Below are positions 19,670 through 28,894 of a stretch of DNA of 64,000 nucleotides, piece by piece; position 1 is the first letter of the stretch; the number at the start of each line of letters is the position of its first letter. The stretch is from Lachnospiraceae bacterium (lineage in GTDB: Bacteria; Bacillota; Clostridia; Lachnospirales; Lachnospiraceae). The stretch lies in the NCBI GenBank assembly GCA_022788085.1, contig JALEWA010000004.1, positions 1 through 64,000 on the forward strand, in the 5' to 3' direction. The translations under genes were made by a program, and so were the position numbers. The notes under the pieces were generated by a model. It was not told the DNA's origin. It saw only the letters and a program-made list of their open reading frames with translations, and did not search any database.

Positions 19670-20773
19670 CTATTTTAACATACTACTGTTATTTAGTAAC
19701 AATGTATTATACAAAAATAATATTTGTGTGTCCGGTTCTTCAAAATCCACATACTCACCAAGCAACGTTGAACTGATATATCTGGTATCCACTAAAATAA
19801 TCTCCTGATATGCCTCCAGTAATAATGGTGCAAGGCTGCTTGTAAAGGAATCACGGAAAATAATCAATCGTTTTTGTGTCCTTGCAAGAGGACTCTTAAT
19901 AACCTGCAGTGCCTGCGCACCGGAAAGATAAATGTTATACTTATCAAAACCGGCTTCCTCTTCACTAATATAAATGCCTTGCGTTTTGTCTGTTTCCAGA
20001 CTCCACTGGGTTGCCGTCTTAATAGTATCATTCGTAAGATAATATAAAGGTTCTGAGGAAAGAGGAAGCGCAGACTGTCCATAATAAACTCCATAGAATT
20101 CCGGTATTTCCTGTACTTCATAATCTGACATCAGATATTGTGTAAAGCCCATTTCCTCACCTAACCGCTCGACTGTCTGCTGTAAGCGCTCCTGCCGCCA
20201 ATGGGTATCCGTTTTGTAATAATCTTCCATGGTCAACGTATCCCAGATATCAATATACGTCATGTCGGTCAGCTTTTCCTGCATCAGGTTCTTCATTCTG
20301 CCATAGTCAAGGGAGGGATAACCGTTTTGTCCAGCCAGAAAATAATTCTTATCCGGAACAATTGCATAATAGACCTCTCCCTGTGGGAAATACTCATTTT
20401 TCAATGCCTGCATCTTTTCTGCTGCCTTCTCAACGGAAGATTCTCTTAATGGATATTCCAGCTTCCCTGCATATCCATCCACCACATAAATATCATTATT
20501 CTCCAACTGTCCCAGAACATCATATGCAAAGTATGCCTTCATTCTTCGAAGCTCCTCCCGGAATGGGAAATGGTCAAGGAGATAAGTCTCCAAATCCTCC
20601 ATATAGGACTTATCCTGTATATCGTTCCAGGTAAACTGTGGCATTACTGCAAGCTTTCTTCGTTCTGACACAGAGCTTGTTTCCTTAGGTCTCATGAAAA
20701 AGACAAGCATCAGACCAATCAGGCATGTAAAAAAACAGATGATGAGTATGTTATGTTTCCATCTTCTTTTCAT
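19670..20773 (-). CDS. DHHW-family / AlgJ-like protein (copy 1)
   Basis: 'LLDHFPFREELRRMKAYFA', 'YYKTDTHWRQE', 'LIIFRDSFTSSLAPLL'. Confidence 0.8.
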   Translation of the reverse strand: MKRRWKHNILIICFFTCLIGLMLVFFMRPKETSSVSERRKLAVMPQFTWNDIQDKSYMEDLETYLLDHFPFREELRRMKAYFAYDVLGQLENNDIYVVDGYAGKLEYPLRESSVEKAAEKMQALKNEYFPQGEVYYAIVPDKNYFLAGQNGYPSLDYGRMKNLMQEKLTDMTYIDIWDTLTMEDYYKTDTHWRQERLQQTVERLGEEMGFTQYLMSDYEVQEIPEFYGVYYGQSALPLSSEPLYYLTNDTIKTATQWSLETDKTQGIYISEEEAGFDKYNIYLSGAQALQVIKSPLARTQKRLIIFRDSFTSSLAPLLLEAYQEIILVDTRYISSTLLGEYVDFEEPDTQILFLYNTLLLNNSSMLK

Positions 20774-20784
20774 GCCAGCCCTCC

Positions 20785-22200
20785 TTAAAATCGAAAATAC
20801 AAAAACGGATTAAAAGAACCATCAATTAAATAAGCAGTACTTAGTATCATAATCACAACAATACCAACAGCTTTTACCATTTCCTCTAACACTTCATTTT
20901 GAAACAATCTAAAAACAAGGTTCCAAAGATAAGACGGCAGCGGCGTTGCACCAAGGATTGCTATGATTAAAATGCCAAGCCGGTTTCGTAACATATAGCC
21001 TGCTATTTCAAGCTGTGTCTTGTCTAACGTAGCACCTGGCAGCAGCGCCTTGATATCTCGAAATGCCATCTCCATATTCTCAGCATGGAAGATCAAAAAG
21101 CTGATGATAATGGCAATAACGACATAGATATGGCTGAAGATGGAAGTCTTTTTACCAAGATTTTTCTCGAGGATTAACAACATGCCAAAGAAAAGCCCCC
21201 AGCAAATAAAATTCCATCCTGCACCATGCCATAAGCCTGTCAGGAACCAAACTGTTAATAAATTGATATACCATCGAAACGGTTTTACGCGGTTTCCACC
21301 CATCGGAATGTAAACATAGTCACGGAACCATGCCCCAAGCGTCATATGCCATCTCCTCCAGAACTCCGTAAGGCTCCCTGATATAAATGGGTATCGAAAG
21401 TTCTCCGGGAAATGAAAGCCAAACATTCTTCCAAGTCCGATTGCCATATCTGAATAACCGGAAAAATCAAAATAAATCTGTAAGGAAACCGCTGCCGCAT
21501 ACCCCCAGGAAAGTAAAAGGCCTCGTGCTTCCGGTTCCATAACCTCTGCAACAAATTCTCCTAATACATTGGCAATCAGTACCTTTTTCCCTAGTCCGAT
21601 TACAAATCTTGTAATTCCTTGTGCAAGATCCTCCTTTGTTGTCCTTCTCTCCTCTAACTCCTGTTCTACATCACTATATCTGACGATTGGTCCGGCTATC
21701 AGCTGAGGAAACAGTGTCACAAAAGTTGCAAGAGATAAAAAGCTTTTTTGCAACTTCACTCTTCCCCGCCAGACATCAATACAATAGCTGGTAAGTTGGA
21801 AAGTATAGAAGGAAATGCCAATCGGAAGTGTTATTTTATCTGCATATTTAAGCCAGCCTGCCTTCCATGGCAGCCAGGGTGTCAACTCTCTCATAAAGAA
21901 TCCAATATACTTGAAATAAAAAAGAGAAGCAAACGGAATCAGTACAGACAACGCAAAAAGAGCCTTGCCTGCACCTGATTCCCTCTTCTTCTCCATAAAA
22001 TAAGTAAGGCTGTAAACAATGATAAGCTGAGCAAGCATGAGAAGTACATAAACCGGTTCTCCCCATGCATAAAACAGGCAGGATACAACACACAGAACAA
22101 AGTTCTTCCATGTAGTATCCTGTTTATAAGATACAGCTCCATATATTACTAATACAATCGGTAAAAAAAAATATAAAAACGTTATACTGGAAAAAAGCAT
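20785..22200 (-). CDS. MBOAT-family O-acyltransferase (copy 1)
   Basis: 'FRDYVYIPMGGNR', 'GLWHGAGWNFICWG', 'YFDFSGYSDMAIGLGRMFGF'. Confidence 0.93.
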   Translation of the reverse strand: MLFSSITFLYFFLPIVLVIYGAVSYKQDTTWKNFVLCVVSCLFYAWGEPVYVLLMLAQLIIVYSLTYFMEKKRESGAGKALFALSVLIPFASLFYFKYIGFFMRELTPWLPWKAGWLKYADKITLPIGISFYTFQLTSYCIDVWRGRVKLQKSFLSLATFVTLFPQLIAGPIVRYSDVEQELEERRTTKEDLAQGITRFVIGLGKKVLIANVLGEFVAEVMEPEARGLLLSWGYAAAVSLQIYFDFSGYSDMAIGLGRMFGFHFPENFRYPFISGSLTEFWRRWHMTLGAWFRDYVYIPMGGNRVKPFRWYINLLTVWFLTGLWHGAGWNFICWGLFFGMLLILEKNLGKKTSIFSHIYVVIAIIISFLIFHAENMEMAFRDIKALLPGATLDKTQLEIAGYMLRNRLGILIIAILGATPLPSYLWNLVFRLFQNEVLEEMVKAVGIVVIMILSTAYLIDGSFNPFLYFRF

Positions 22201-22215
22201 ATTGCTCTTTCTCCT

Positions 22216-22803
22216 TTACATAGGATTTGTCATCTCCAATGGCTCTGCAACTGTCATATTGCGGCTTTCAGCTACCTTAAGAGCCTCACCATAAACAAGA
22301 TCAGCAGTATCTGCTGCTGCCATGACAAAGAAAATATCATCGCCAAATCTTCCTGCAATCTGCTTTTCGGCAGTAACACAAATCCATTTTGCCGGGTTCA
22401 CATTATCCATAAGATTCTGTCTGATCTGTTCCACATCAGCTCCCTCCTGTGTGCGGATATACACTACAGAATAGGCTACAGAACCTATCATCGATTCTGA
22501 GATTGAAATACCCGCAATCTGGCTTACATCAGTCAGTCCTGTATTGTAGCTGACAACATCGGCATCCTGCAGATCGAGCTCCGTTGTTGTAATTGCGGAT
22601 GGAATCTGATCTGTCGGTATGTTCGCATACATTTCATCGAAAAATGCAGAAACTTCTTCTGCATTTTCCAGGTGAACCATAGCCTCGGCGTCCTGTGTCT
22701 GTGTCTGAACCTCGTCAGAGCTTCTATCTGTATTTCCACCACATGCTGTTACCATTCCTGTAAGCATTGCTGTGATTAACAATATTGCTATTTTCTTTTT
22801 CAT
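22216..22803 (-). CDS. DUF4358-like lipoprotein (copy 1)
   Basis: Lipobox 'LTGMVTAC'; CAGGAGG before ATG at 22803; resembles the lipoprotein at 25736-26257. Confidence 0.72.
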   Translation of the reverse strand: MKKKIAILLITAMLTGMVTACGGNTDRSSDEVQTQTQDAEAMVHLENAEEVSAFFDEMYANIPTDQIPSAITTTELDLQDADVVSYNTGLTDVSQIAGISISESMIGSVAYSVVYIRTQEGADVEQIRQNLMDNVNPAKWICVTAEKQIAGRFGDDIFFVMAAADTADLVYGEALKVAESRNMTVAEPLEMTNPM

Positions 22804-22832
22804 CCTGATATCCTCCTGAGTCATCTGTTTTT

Positions 22833-22859
22833 GTAACTATTCAGTACCCTCGCAGTTAC
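22833..22859. repeat. Short palindromic element GTAACT-n15-AGTTAC
   Basis: GTAACTATTCAGTACCCTCGCAGTTAC read directly. Confidence 0.45.
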
Positions 22860-23078
22860 TATTTTAAGTATTTCACATTTGTAAAATATTATACCTGAAG
22901 TGTCCTAACTTTATCATATTCTGACATGATATGCAACCTGGTATAATCCACATTAAATGCTATCAGATTCAGAGGCAAGTGAAACATATGGTTATTTATG
23001 TATATTTGATGTACAAGTTGGAAAACTATAGGTTGTTGCAGAACACAAAAATATACGCTGCACGGAAAGAGGTATCAT

Positions 23079-23264
23079 ATGACACAGTTATCAGAAAAAG
23101 AATTATCCTCTTTGCATGACCTTTTGTCAGAGGAAGAACTTCTGATCAAGAAGTTCAAAATGCTCGCACAGCAAACAACTGACCAGGAGGTTAAGAGCAA
23201 GCTTGAGGAGATTTCCACAAAGCATCAGGGACATTTCAATACCCTGTATTCCCAGTTAAAATAG
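23079..23264 (+). CDS. Small helical protein, possible spore-coat-associated
   Basis: 61 aa, amphipathic helical; precedes a CotF-like gene. Confidence 0.6.
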   Translation: MTQLSEKELSSLHDLLSEEELLIKKFKMLAQQTTDQEVKSKLEEISTKHQGHFNTLYSQLK

Positions 23265-23273
23265 CAGGAGTAA

Positions 23274-23297
23274 GTGTGAAAAATAAATTTTTCACAC
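23274..23297. promoter_or_regulatory. Intercistronic hairpin
   Basis: GTGTGAAAAAT-AA-ATTTTTCACAC, perfect 11-bp arms. Confidence 0.5.
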
Positions 23298-23348
23298 GCA
23301 AATTTGTGCCTGCGGCCCAAAGTTTGCAGGTACAGGAAAGGCATGGTT

Positions 23349-23636
23349 ATGAATATGACAACAGGAACAACTACTAATTTCTCAGAAAAGGAAATCCTTT
23401 CTGACGCCTTAAACAGTACCAAAGCAGCTACTAATAATTACAACTCCTTCTCAAATGAGTGTGTTCATGAAAATGTTCGTCAGGCAATGCTTCACTGTCT
23501 TGAACAGGAACACGATATTCAGCAGGATTTGTTCGAAATCATGCATGCCAAGGGTTACTACCCGACACCTGCAGCCGATGAGAAAAAAGTCCAGAATACC
23601 ATTCAAACATTTTCCCAATGTGCGAAAAACTGTTAA
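23349..23636 (+). CDS. Spore coat protein, CotF-like
   Basis: 'SEKEILSDALNSTKAATNNYNSFSNECVHENVRQAMLHCLEQEHDIQQDLFEIMHAKGYYPTPAADEKKV' resembles the CotF helical pattern. Confidence 0.75.
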   Translation: MNMTTGTTTNFSEKEILSDALNSTKAATNNYNSFSNECVHENVRQAMLHCLEQEHDIQQDLFEIMHAKGYYPTPAADEKKVQNTIQTFSQCAKNC

Positions 23637-23649
23637 GAAAACATCAAAA

Positions 23650-23669
23650 GGTGTCGCAAATGCGGCACC
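23650..23669. terminator. Terminator hairpin between convergent CotF-like gene and degV
   Basis: GGTGTCGC-AAAT-GCGGCACC with flanking A/T tracts. Confidence 0.65.
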
Positions 23670-23683
23670 CTTTATCATCTTAA

Positions 23684-24553
23684 TTATCTCTGATTTCCAA
23701 AATAGGAAATTACAAGAGTTCCGACTCCTGTATGGGAACCAACGGTCGGACTAATCGGCAGAATCCAGACAACTGCTTCCGGATATTTCTCCTTTACCAT
23801 ATCGGCAAGAATCTGTATGTCTTCTTCGTCATCTGAATGAGACAGGAAGACCTCCTTTGTATCCCATCCTTGTGTATTTTCCAGCATAGTATCAAATAAG
23901 ACTTTGATTGCCTTTTTGCGTCCTCTTGCCTTAGATATATTAGCCAGTTTACCCTCTTCATCAACATGCAGGACAGGCTTAATACTCAAGGCTGTTCCGA
24001 TGATTGCTGTAGACTTTGCCAGTCTTCCACCTCTTACCAGATGGAATAAATCATCTACGGTGAAATGGTGTACCACCTTCAGCTTGTTTTCTTCTATCCA
24101 CGCTGCAATTTCTTCCATACTCTTACCCTGCTTCTTCATCTCTACCGCATGATAAACAAGAAGTGCCTGACCACACTCTGCACTTAAGGAATCTACTACC
24201 ATAATCTTACATTCCGGATGTTCCTCCATGATTTCTCTTGCACACATGGCCGCATTGCTGTAACTGCTGCTCAGCCCGGAAGAAAAGCCAATGTGAAGAA
24301 TATCATAGCCATCCTCTGCCTGCTTACGCATCAGCTTACCAATATATTCCGGATTGGTCGCACTTGTTGTAGGCATCTTACCATTTCTGATACTATTATA
24401 AAATTCCTTATCTGTCAGTTCTTTGCCAAGATCCATACCATATTCTTCACCATCTATAATATAATGTAACGGATGAATTGCTATGCGATTCTCTTTCGCA
24501 TATTCCTCTGGCAAACTTGCCGTAGAATCTGTAGAAATCAAAAAATCTCTCAT
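23684..24553 (-). CDS. DegV-family protein (fatty-acid binding)
   Basis: 'MRDFLISTDSTASLPEEYAKENRIAIHPLHYIIDGEEYGMD', 'PTTSATNPEYIG', 'HIGFSSGLSSSYSNA'. Confidence 0.92.
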   Translation of the reverse strand: MRDFLISTDSTASLPEEYAKENRIAIHPLHYIIDGEEYGMDLGKELTDKEFYNSIRNGKMPTTSATNPEYIGKLMRKQAEDGYDILHIGFSSGLSSSYSNAAMCAREIMEEHPECKIMVVDSLSAECGQALLVYHAVEMKKQGKSMEEIAAWIEENKLKVVHHFTVDDLFHLVRGGRLAKSTAIIGTALSIKPVLHVDEEGKLANISKARGRKKAIKVLFDTMLENTQGWDTKEVFLSHSDDEEDIQILADMVKEKYPEAVVWILPISPTVGSHTGVGTLVISYFGNQR

Positions 24554-24724
24554 ATATATATCCTTTCCCAAAAAAATCTAATTTTTTCCTTTTTCAGTAT
24601 ATGCATTTTTCTATTATAAATCAAGTTGAAAAAGTTAAGATAAAATGCTAAAATGTAAACTGAATTACATATTATGTAATCATGTACCACAAGAGGGAAC
24701 AAGGGGAGTGAAGTAAGAAGTATT

Positions 24725-25723
24725 ATGAAGAAAAAATTATTAGCAAACAACCTGATAACAACTGGTATGATTTTTGCACTAGTGGCCTCTAATCCCGCAA
24801 CATCCTATGTATTTGCGGCAGAAAATACCACGTTGGAGCAATCCGCCAGTACCACAACACAAACAGATATGACCCTTGAGATGCAGGAAACGGCAACAAC
24901 ACAGGAAGTTACTGACATCCCGGTAATATCAGAAGAAGAAATCGATGCTTATTTTAAAGATACAGTCTTTGTTGGTGACTCTATTATGCTTGGCTTTCGT
25001 AATTACTGTATGAAACAAAAGGATTCTTTTCTAAACGATATTCAGTTTCTTGCAGCAGGAAGCTTTTCTGTTAATAACGCTTTATGGGATGTTACCGCGA
25101 AAAGCGTTCATCCTGTCTACAAAGGACAAAAACGCCAGGTATGGGAATCCATTTCCATGATGAATGCGAAAAAAGTATTCTTATTCTTTGGAATGAACGA
25201 TCTGAATATTTCCGGTCTGGAAGGAACATGCGAGAAATATAAGGAATTAATCAGTAAAATCAAAGAAAAAAGTCCTGATGTTGAAATCCATATCATAAGT
25301 ATGACCTATACCCTGAAGGGTGCAGGCAAGGGAAAGCTTAAAAATGACACAATTCGTGAATTCAATGAACTTTTACAGGAAATGGCTTCTGAAAATGGAT
25401 GGGGATTTCTGGATATGGCTACTCCACTTTCTGATGAAAACGGTGACCTTAAAGCAGCATACTGCAGCGATGGCTTTGTACATCAGTCAAGAGCTGCCTA
25501 TGATGTATGGACTACTGTGATTCGTGATTATGCACGTGCACAACTTAACGGAACTACCGAATATCCTGCTGGCACTTCCGAAGCCGAGGAATGCCCGGAA
25601 ACATCTACCACAGAATTACAAACAGATGAATCTGAAGACACAAATAATAAGAATACCACGCAGGGAAAAAAAACAGAAGTCAGACTCTCTGCCGGCTTTT
25701 CTGCCCAGACTACTACAGAATAA
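24725..25723 (+). CDS. Secreted SGNH/GDSL-type hydrolase
   Basis: Signal peptide, 'DTVFVGDSIMLGFRNY', 'FFGMNDLNI', 'CSDGFVHQSRAAYDVW'; Thr/Glu-rich tail. Confidence 0.82.
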   Translation: MKKKLLANNLITTGMIFALVASNPATSYVFAAENTTLEQSASTTTQTDMTLEMQETATTQEVTDIPVISEEEIDAYFKDTVFVGDSIMLGFRNYCMKQKDSFLNDIQFLAAGSFSVNNALWDVTAKSVHPVYKGQKRQVWESISMMNAKKVFLFFGMNDLNISGLEGTCEKYKELISKIKEKSPDVEIHIISMTYTLKGAGKGKLKNDTIREFNELLQEMASENGWGFLDMATPLSDENGDLKAAYCSDGFVHQSRAAYDVWTTVIRDYARAQLNGTTEYPAGTSEAEECPETSTTELQTDESEDTNNKNTTQGKKTEVRLSAGFSAQTTTE

Positions 25724-25735
25724 GGAGAAATCATT

Positions 25736-26257
25736 GTGAAAAGAACAACTTTAAATAAATATGCCATTATACTGTCCTGTACTTTGCTGTTAGGAGGCTG
25801 CTCACAGGCTGCACCTGCTGAATCAACCTCTGCAGGCACTACTACAGTACAGATGGAAAACCCATCCAAGGAAGCAAAGTCAATTGCAGATATCTATGAT
25901 GAGATTGCTGCAAATGTTACACTTTCTTCACCTGTTGCTATGGATGATGACTTTATCTCAAACTATTATGGCATTGATGCTTCTACCCTGGAGGAATATG
26001 TCTTCTCTATGTCAGAGGATGCCACTTCTGCAGAAACAATTATCATCATGAAAGCAAAGGATGCTTCCAATATAAGTTCCTTAAGTGATTGTCTTCAGGT
26101 AGTTGTTGATGAGAAAAAGAATGAGATGGAAAATTATCTTCCTGAACAGTTTGCAATTGTAGAAAAAAGTTCTGTAAAGACAAAGGATAATTATGTCTGG
26201 CTCGTTATTTCTGAAAATGCAGATGATATCAATAAAATTATCGAAGCTGACCTTTAA
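25736..26257 (+). CDS. DUF4358-like lipoprotein (copy 2)
   Basis: Lipobox 'LLLGGC'; 'IADIYDEIAANVTLSSPVAMDDDFISNYYGIDASTLEEYVFSMS'. Confidence 0.78.
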   Translation: MKRTTLNKYAIILSCTLLLGGCSQAAPAESTSAGTTTVQMENPSKEAKSIADIYDEIAANVTLSSPVAMDDDFISNYYGIDASTLEEYVFSMSEDATSAETIIIMKAKDASNISSLSDCLQVVVDEKKNEMENYLPEQFAIVEKSSVKTKDNYVWLVISENADDINKIIEADL

Positions 26258-26274
26258 TCATCCGGAGGATAATC

Positions 26275-27690
26275 ATGGTTTTTAGTAGTATTCCATTTTT
26301 ATTTTTCTTTTTACCATTATGCATGATCTTATATTTTGCAGTCCCATTTTCTTTGAAAAATGGGATTTTGCTTATTTTCAGTCTTATTTTTTATGCCTGG
26401 GGAGAGCCGGTTTATATTCTTCTCATGTTTTTTGCCTCTGCAGTTGATTTCATAAATGGACTCCTTATGGAGCGCTATGGCAATACAAAGAAAAAGCGAA
26501 CCTTCTTTTTATGCTGTTCGGTCACCATCAATCTTTCCGTTTTAGCATTCTTTAAATACGCTGATTTTCTTATCATGAATATAAACGGACTGCTCGGAAC
26601 AGATTTTTCACCACTTGGTCTTGGATTACCGGTGGGAATCAGCTTTTTTACCTTCCAGACGATGAGTTATATCATTGATTTATATCGTGGTGAAGTGGAA
26701 ACTGAGCATAATTACTTTACCTACCTTACCTACGTATCCATGTTCCCACAGCTTGTCGCCGGTCCTATTGTACGTTTTGCTGATATTAATGCCCAACTGC
26801 ATAAAAGAACATTGAAGCGTTCTGAATTTGAGGATGGTTTGCTTCGTTTCATGCAGGGTCTGTTCAAAAAAGTACTGATTGCTAACCAGATTGGCGCTCT
26901 TTGGGAGGAACTTCGTATTTGGGAAGCCTCTCAGATTTCTGTCACAGCAGCATGGCTCGGTGCAGCATGTTTTACCCTGCAGCTTTATTTTGATTTTAGC
27001 GCCTACAGCGATATGGCTATTGGTATGGGCTGGATGTTAGGCTTTCATTTCAATGAGAACTTTAATTATCCTCTCTCTTCCATTTCTGTTACAGACTTTT
27101 GGAGACGTTGGCATATTTCTCTTTCTACGTGGTTTCGTGACTATGTATATATTCCTCTTGGCGGTAACAGAAAAGGTGTAGCAAAGCAGCTTCGAAACAT
27201 GGCTGTCGTATGGTTCTTAACCGGTCTTTGGCATGGTGCTGCATGGAATTTTGTTCTTTGGGGTGTCTATTATGGTGTCCTTCTTGCTCTTGAGAAATTT
27301 GTCTGGGGAAAGGGATTGGCAAAGCTTCCACGCATTTTTCAACATTTTTATGCCATTTTGATTGTCGTATTTGGATTTGTTATCTTTACCTTTGATGATA
27401 TGACTGCCTTACAGTCTTACTTAAGCTCTATGTTTGGTCTTGCAGGCAATCCGCTTTTTGGAACGGAAGTTTTATGGTACTTAGGAAACTATGGTGTCAT
27501 CCTTCTTGTTGCATGTATCCTGGCATTTCCGTTTTATCCATGGCTTAAGGACAGGTTAATGGTTTCGGGCAATCATGTCAGGCTTGCAGTTTCTGCTGTT
27601 TCCTTGTTTGGCTATATCGCCCTGTTCCTGCTTACAACTGCATGCCTTGTAAATGACACCTATAACCCATTCCTCTACTTCCGGTTCTAA
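26275..27690 (+). CDS. MBOAT-family O-acyltransferase (copy 2)
   Basis: 'FRDYVYIPLGGNRKG', 'GLWHGAAWNFVLWG'; same C-terminus 'NPFLYFRF' as copy 1. Confidence 0.94.
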   Translation: MVFSSIPFLFFFLPLCMILYFAVPFSLKNGILLIFSLIFYAWGEPVYILLMFFASAVDFINGLLMERYGNTKKKRTFFLCCSVTINLSVLAFFKYADFLIMNINGLLGTDFSPLGLGLPVGISFFTFQTMSYIIDLYRGEVETEHNYFTYLTYVSMFPQLVAGPIVRFADINAQLHKRTLKRSEFEDGLLRFMQGLFKKVLIANQIGALWEELRIWEASQISVTAAWLGAACFTLQLYFDFSAYSDMAIGMGWMLGFHFNENFNYPLSSISVTDFWRRWHISLSTWFRDYVYIPLGGNRKGVAKQLRNMAVVWFLTGLWHGAAWNFVLWGVYYGVLLALEKFVWGKGLAKLPRIFQHFYAILIVVFGFVIFTFDDMTALQSYLSSMFGLAGNPLFGTEVLWYLGNYGVILLVACILAFPFYPWLKDRLMVSGNHVRLAVSAVSLFGYIALFLLTTACLVNDTYNPFLYFRF

Positions 27691-27713
27691 ACAAACGGAG
27701 TGGGTAATGTAAA

Positions 27714-28859
27714 ATGGAGGACAAAATGACTCATAATAATAAGATTCGAACCCTGACAGCAGGACTACTTACAGGCGGCATTTTTGCACTGTCTGTCACC
27801 TTTCTGCTGTCACCAAAGCAGGAATTCTCGGATAATGAGAACCGCTATCTTGCAAAGGCTCCTACTTTCGGTTGGGAGGCAATCAAAAGCGGACAATATA
27901 TGGAAGACTTAAGTTCATGGCTATCTGACCACTTTCCTTTTCGCGATTTCTTTATGGGCTTAAAAGCAGATACCGAAATTGCCCTTGGAAAAAGAGAAAT
28001 CAATAACGTCTACATTGCAGATGATGATTTTCTGATTGAAGTCTATGAAGCTCCTGTCAATACGGAACGTATTGCCGATACCTTCCATAAATTCTATGAG
28101 AAAATCGACACGGAACGTATTGATACAAGGCTCATGCTTATACCAACGGCAAGCTTCATCTATGCAGATAAGCTTCCTTCCTATGCACCTACACGCAATC
28201 AGATGGACACAGCAGAAGCTATCTATGACAAAGCCGGGATTCCATCCATTGACTGCACAAGCTTCTTATTAAACGCTTCTGATACGGAACAGCTATACTA
28301 TCGTACTGATCATCACTGGACCACTACAGGTGCTTATCAGGGATATCTTGCATACTGTGAAGCGAAAGGTTTGACTCCTGTTTCTCTGGATAATATGGAG
28401 GCAGAGACTGTTACCAATGAATTCTATGGAACTATTTATTCTAAGGTAAATGACTACAGCCTCATGGGAGACTCGATTACTATTTATGCCAATCCTGAAG
28501 ATTCCCTGACGGTTAACTATACTGATACAAAGGAAGTAACAGATTCGCTCTACAATCTTAATTATGTAGACAAAAAGGATAAGTACTCTCTATTTCTTAA
28601 CAATCTCCATACCTTGATAGAGATTACAAATGAAACAGCTGAATCTGATCGCGAGCTTGTATTAATTAAGGACAGCTATGCGAACTCTCTTGTTCCATTT
28701 CTAACACACCATTATAAGAAAATATATGTGTTTGATACAAGATACTATAAGGAAGGACCATCTTCCTTTATTAAGGAGCATCCGGGAGTAACTGATGTCC
28801 TGCTTCTATACAACATGAATACCTTAGATACCGATTCCGGTATTCGTGGTATCTATTAA
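27714..28859 (+). CDS. DHHW-family / AlgJ-like protein (copy 2)
   Basis: 'LSDHFPFRDFFMGLKADTEIALGKREINNVYIADD', 'YYRTDHHWTTTGAYQGY', 'VLIKDSYANSLVPFL'. Confidence 0.88.
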   Translation: MEDKMTHNNKIRTLTAGLLTGGIFALSVTFLLSPKQEFSDNENRYLAKAPTFGWEAIKSGQYMEDLSSWLSDHFPFRDFFMGLKADTEIALGKREINNVYIADDDFLIEVYEAPVNTERIADTFHKFYEKIDTERIDTRLMLIPTASFIYADKLPSYAPTRNQMDTAEAIYDKAGIPSIDCTSFLLNASDTEQLYYRTDHHWTTTGAYQGYLAYCEAKGLTPVSLDNMEAETVTNEFYGTIYSKVNDYSLMGDSITIYANPEDSLTVNYTDTKEVTDSLYNLNYVDKKDKYSLFLNNLHTLIEITNETAESDRELVLIKDSYANSLVPFLTHHYKKIYVFDTRYYKEGPSSFIKEHPGVTDVLLLYNMNTLDTDSGIRGIY

Positions 28860-28860
28860 G

Positions 28861-28893
28861 AAAACGGCATGCCTTTCTCAGACATGCCGTTTT
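28861..28893. terminator. Bidirectional terminator
   Basis: AAAACGGCATG/CATGCCGTTTT between convergent genes. Confidence 0.85.
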
Positions 28894-28894
28894 C

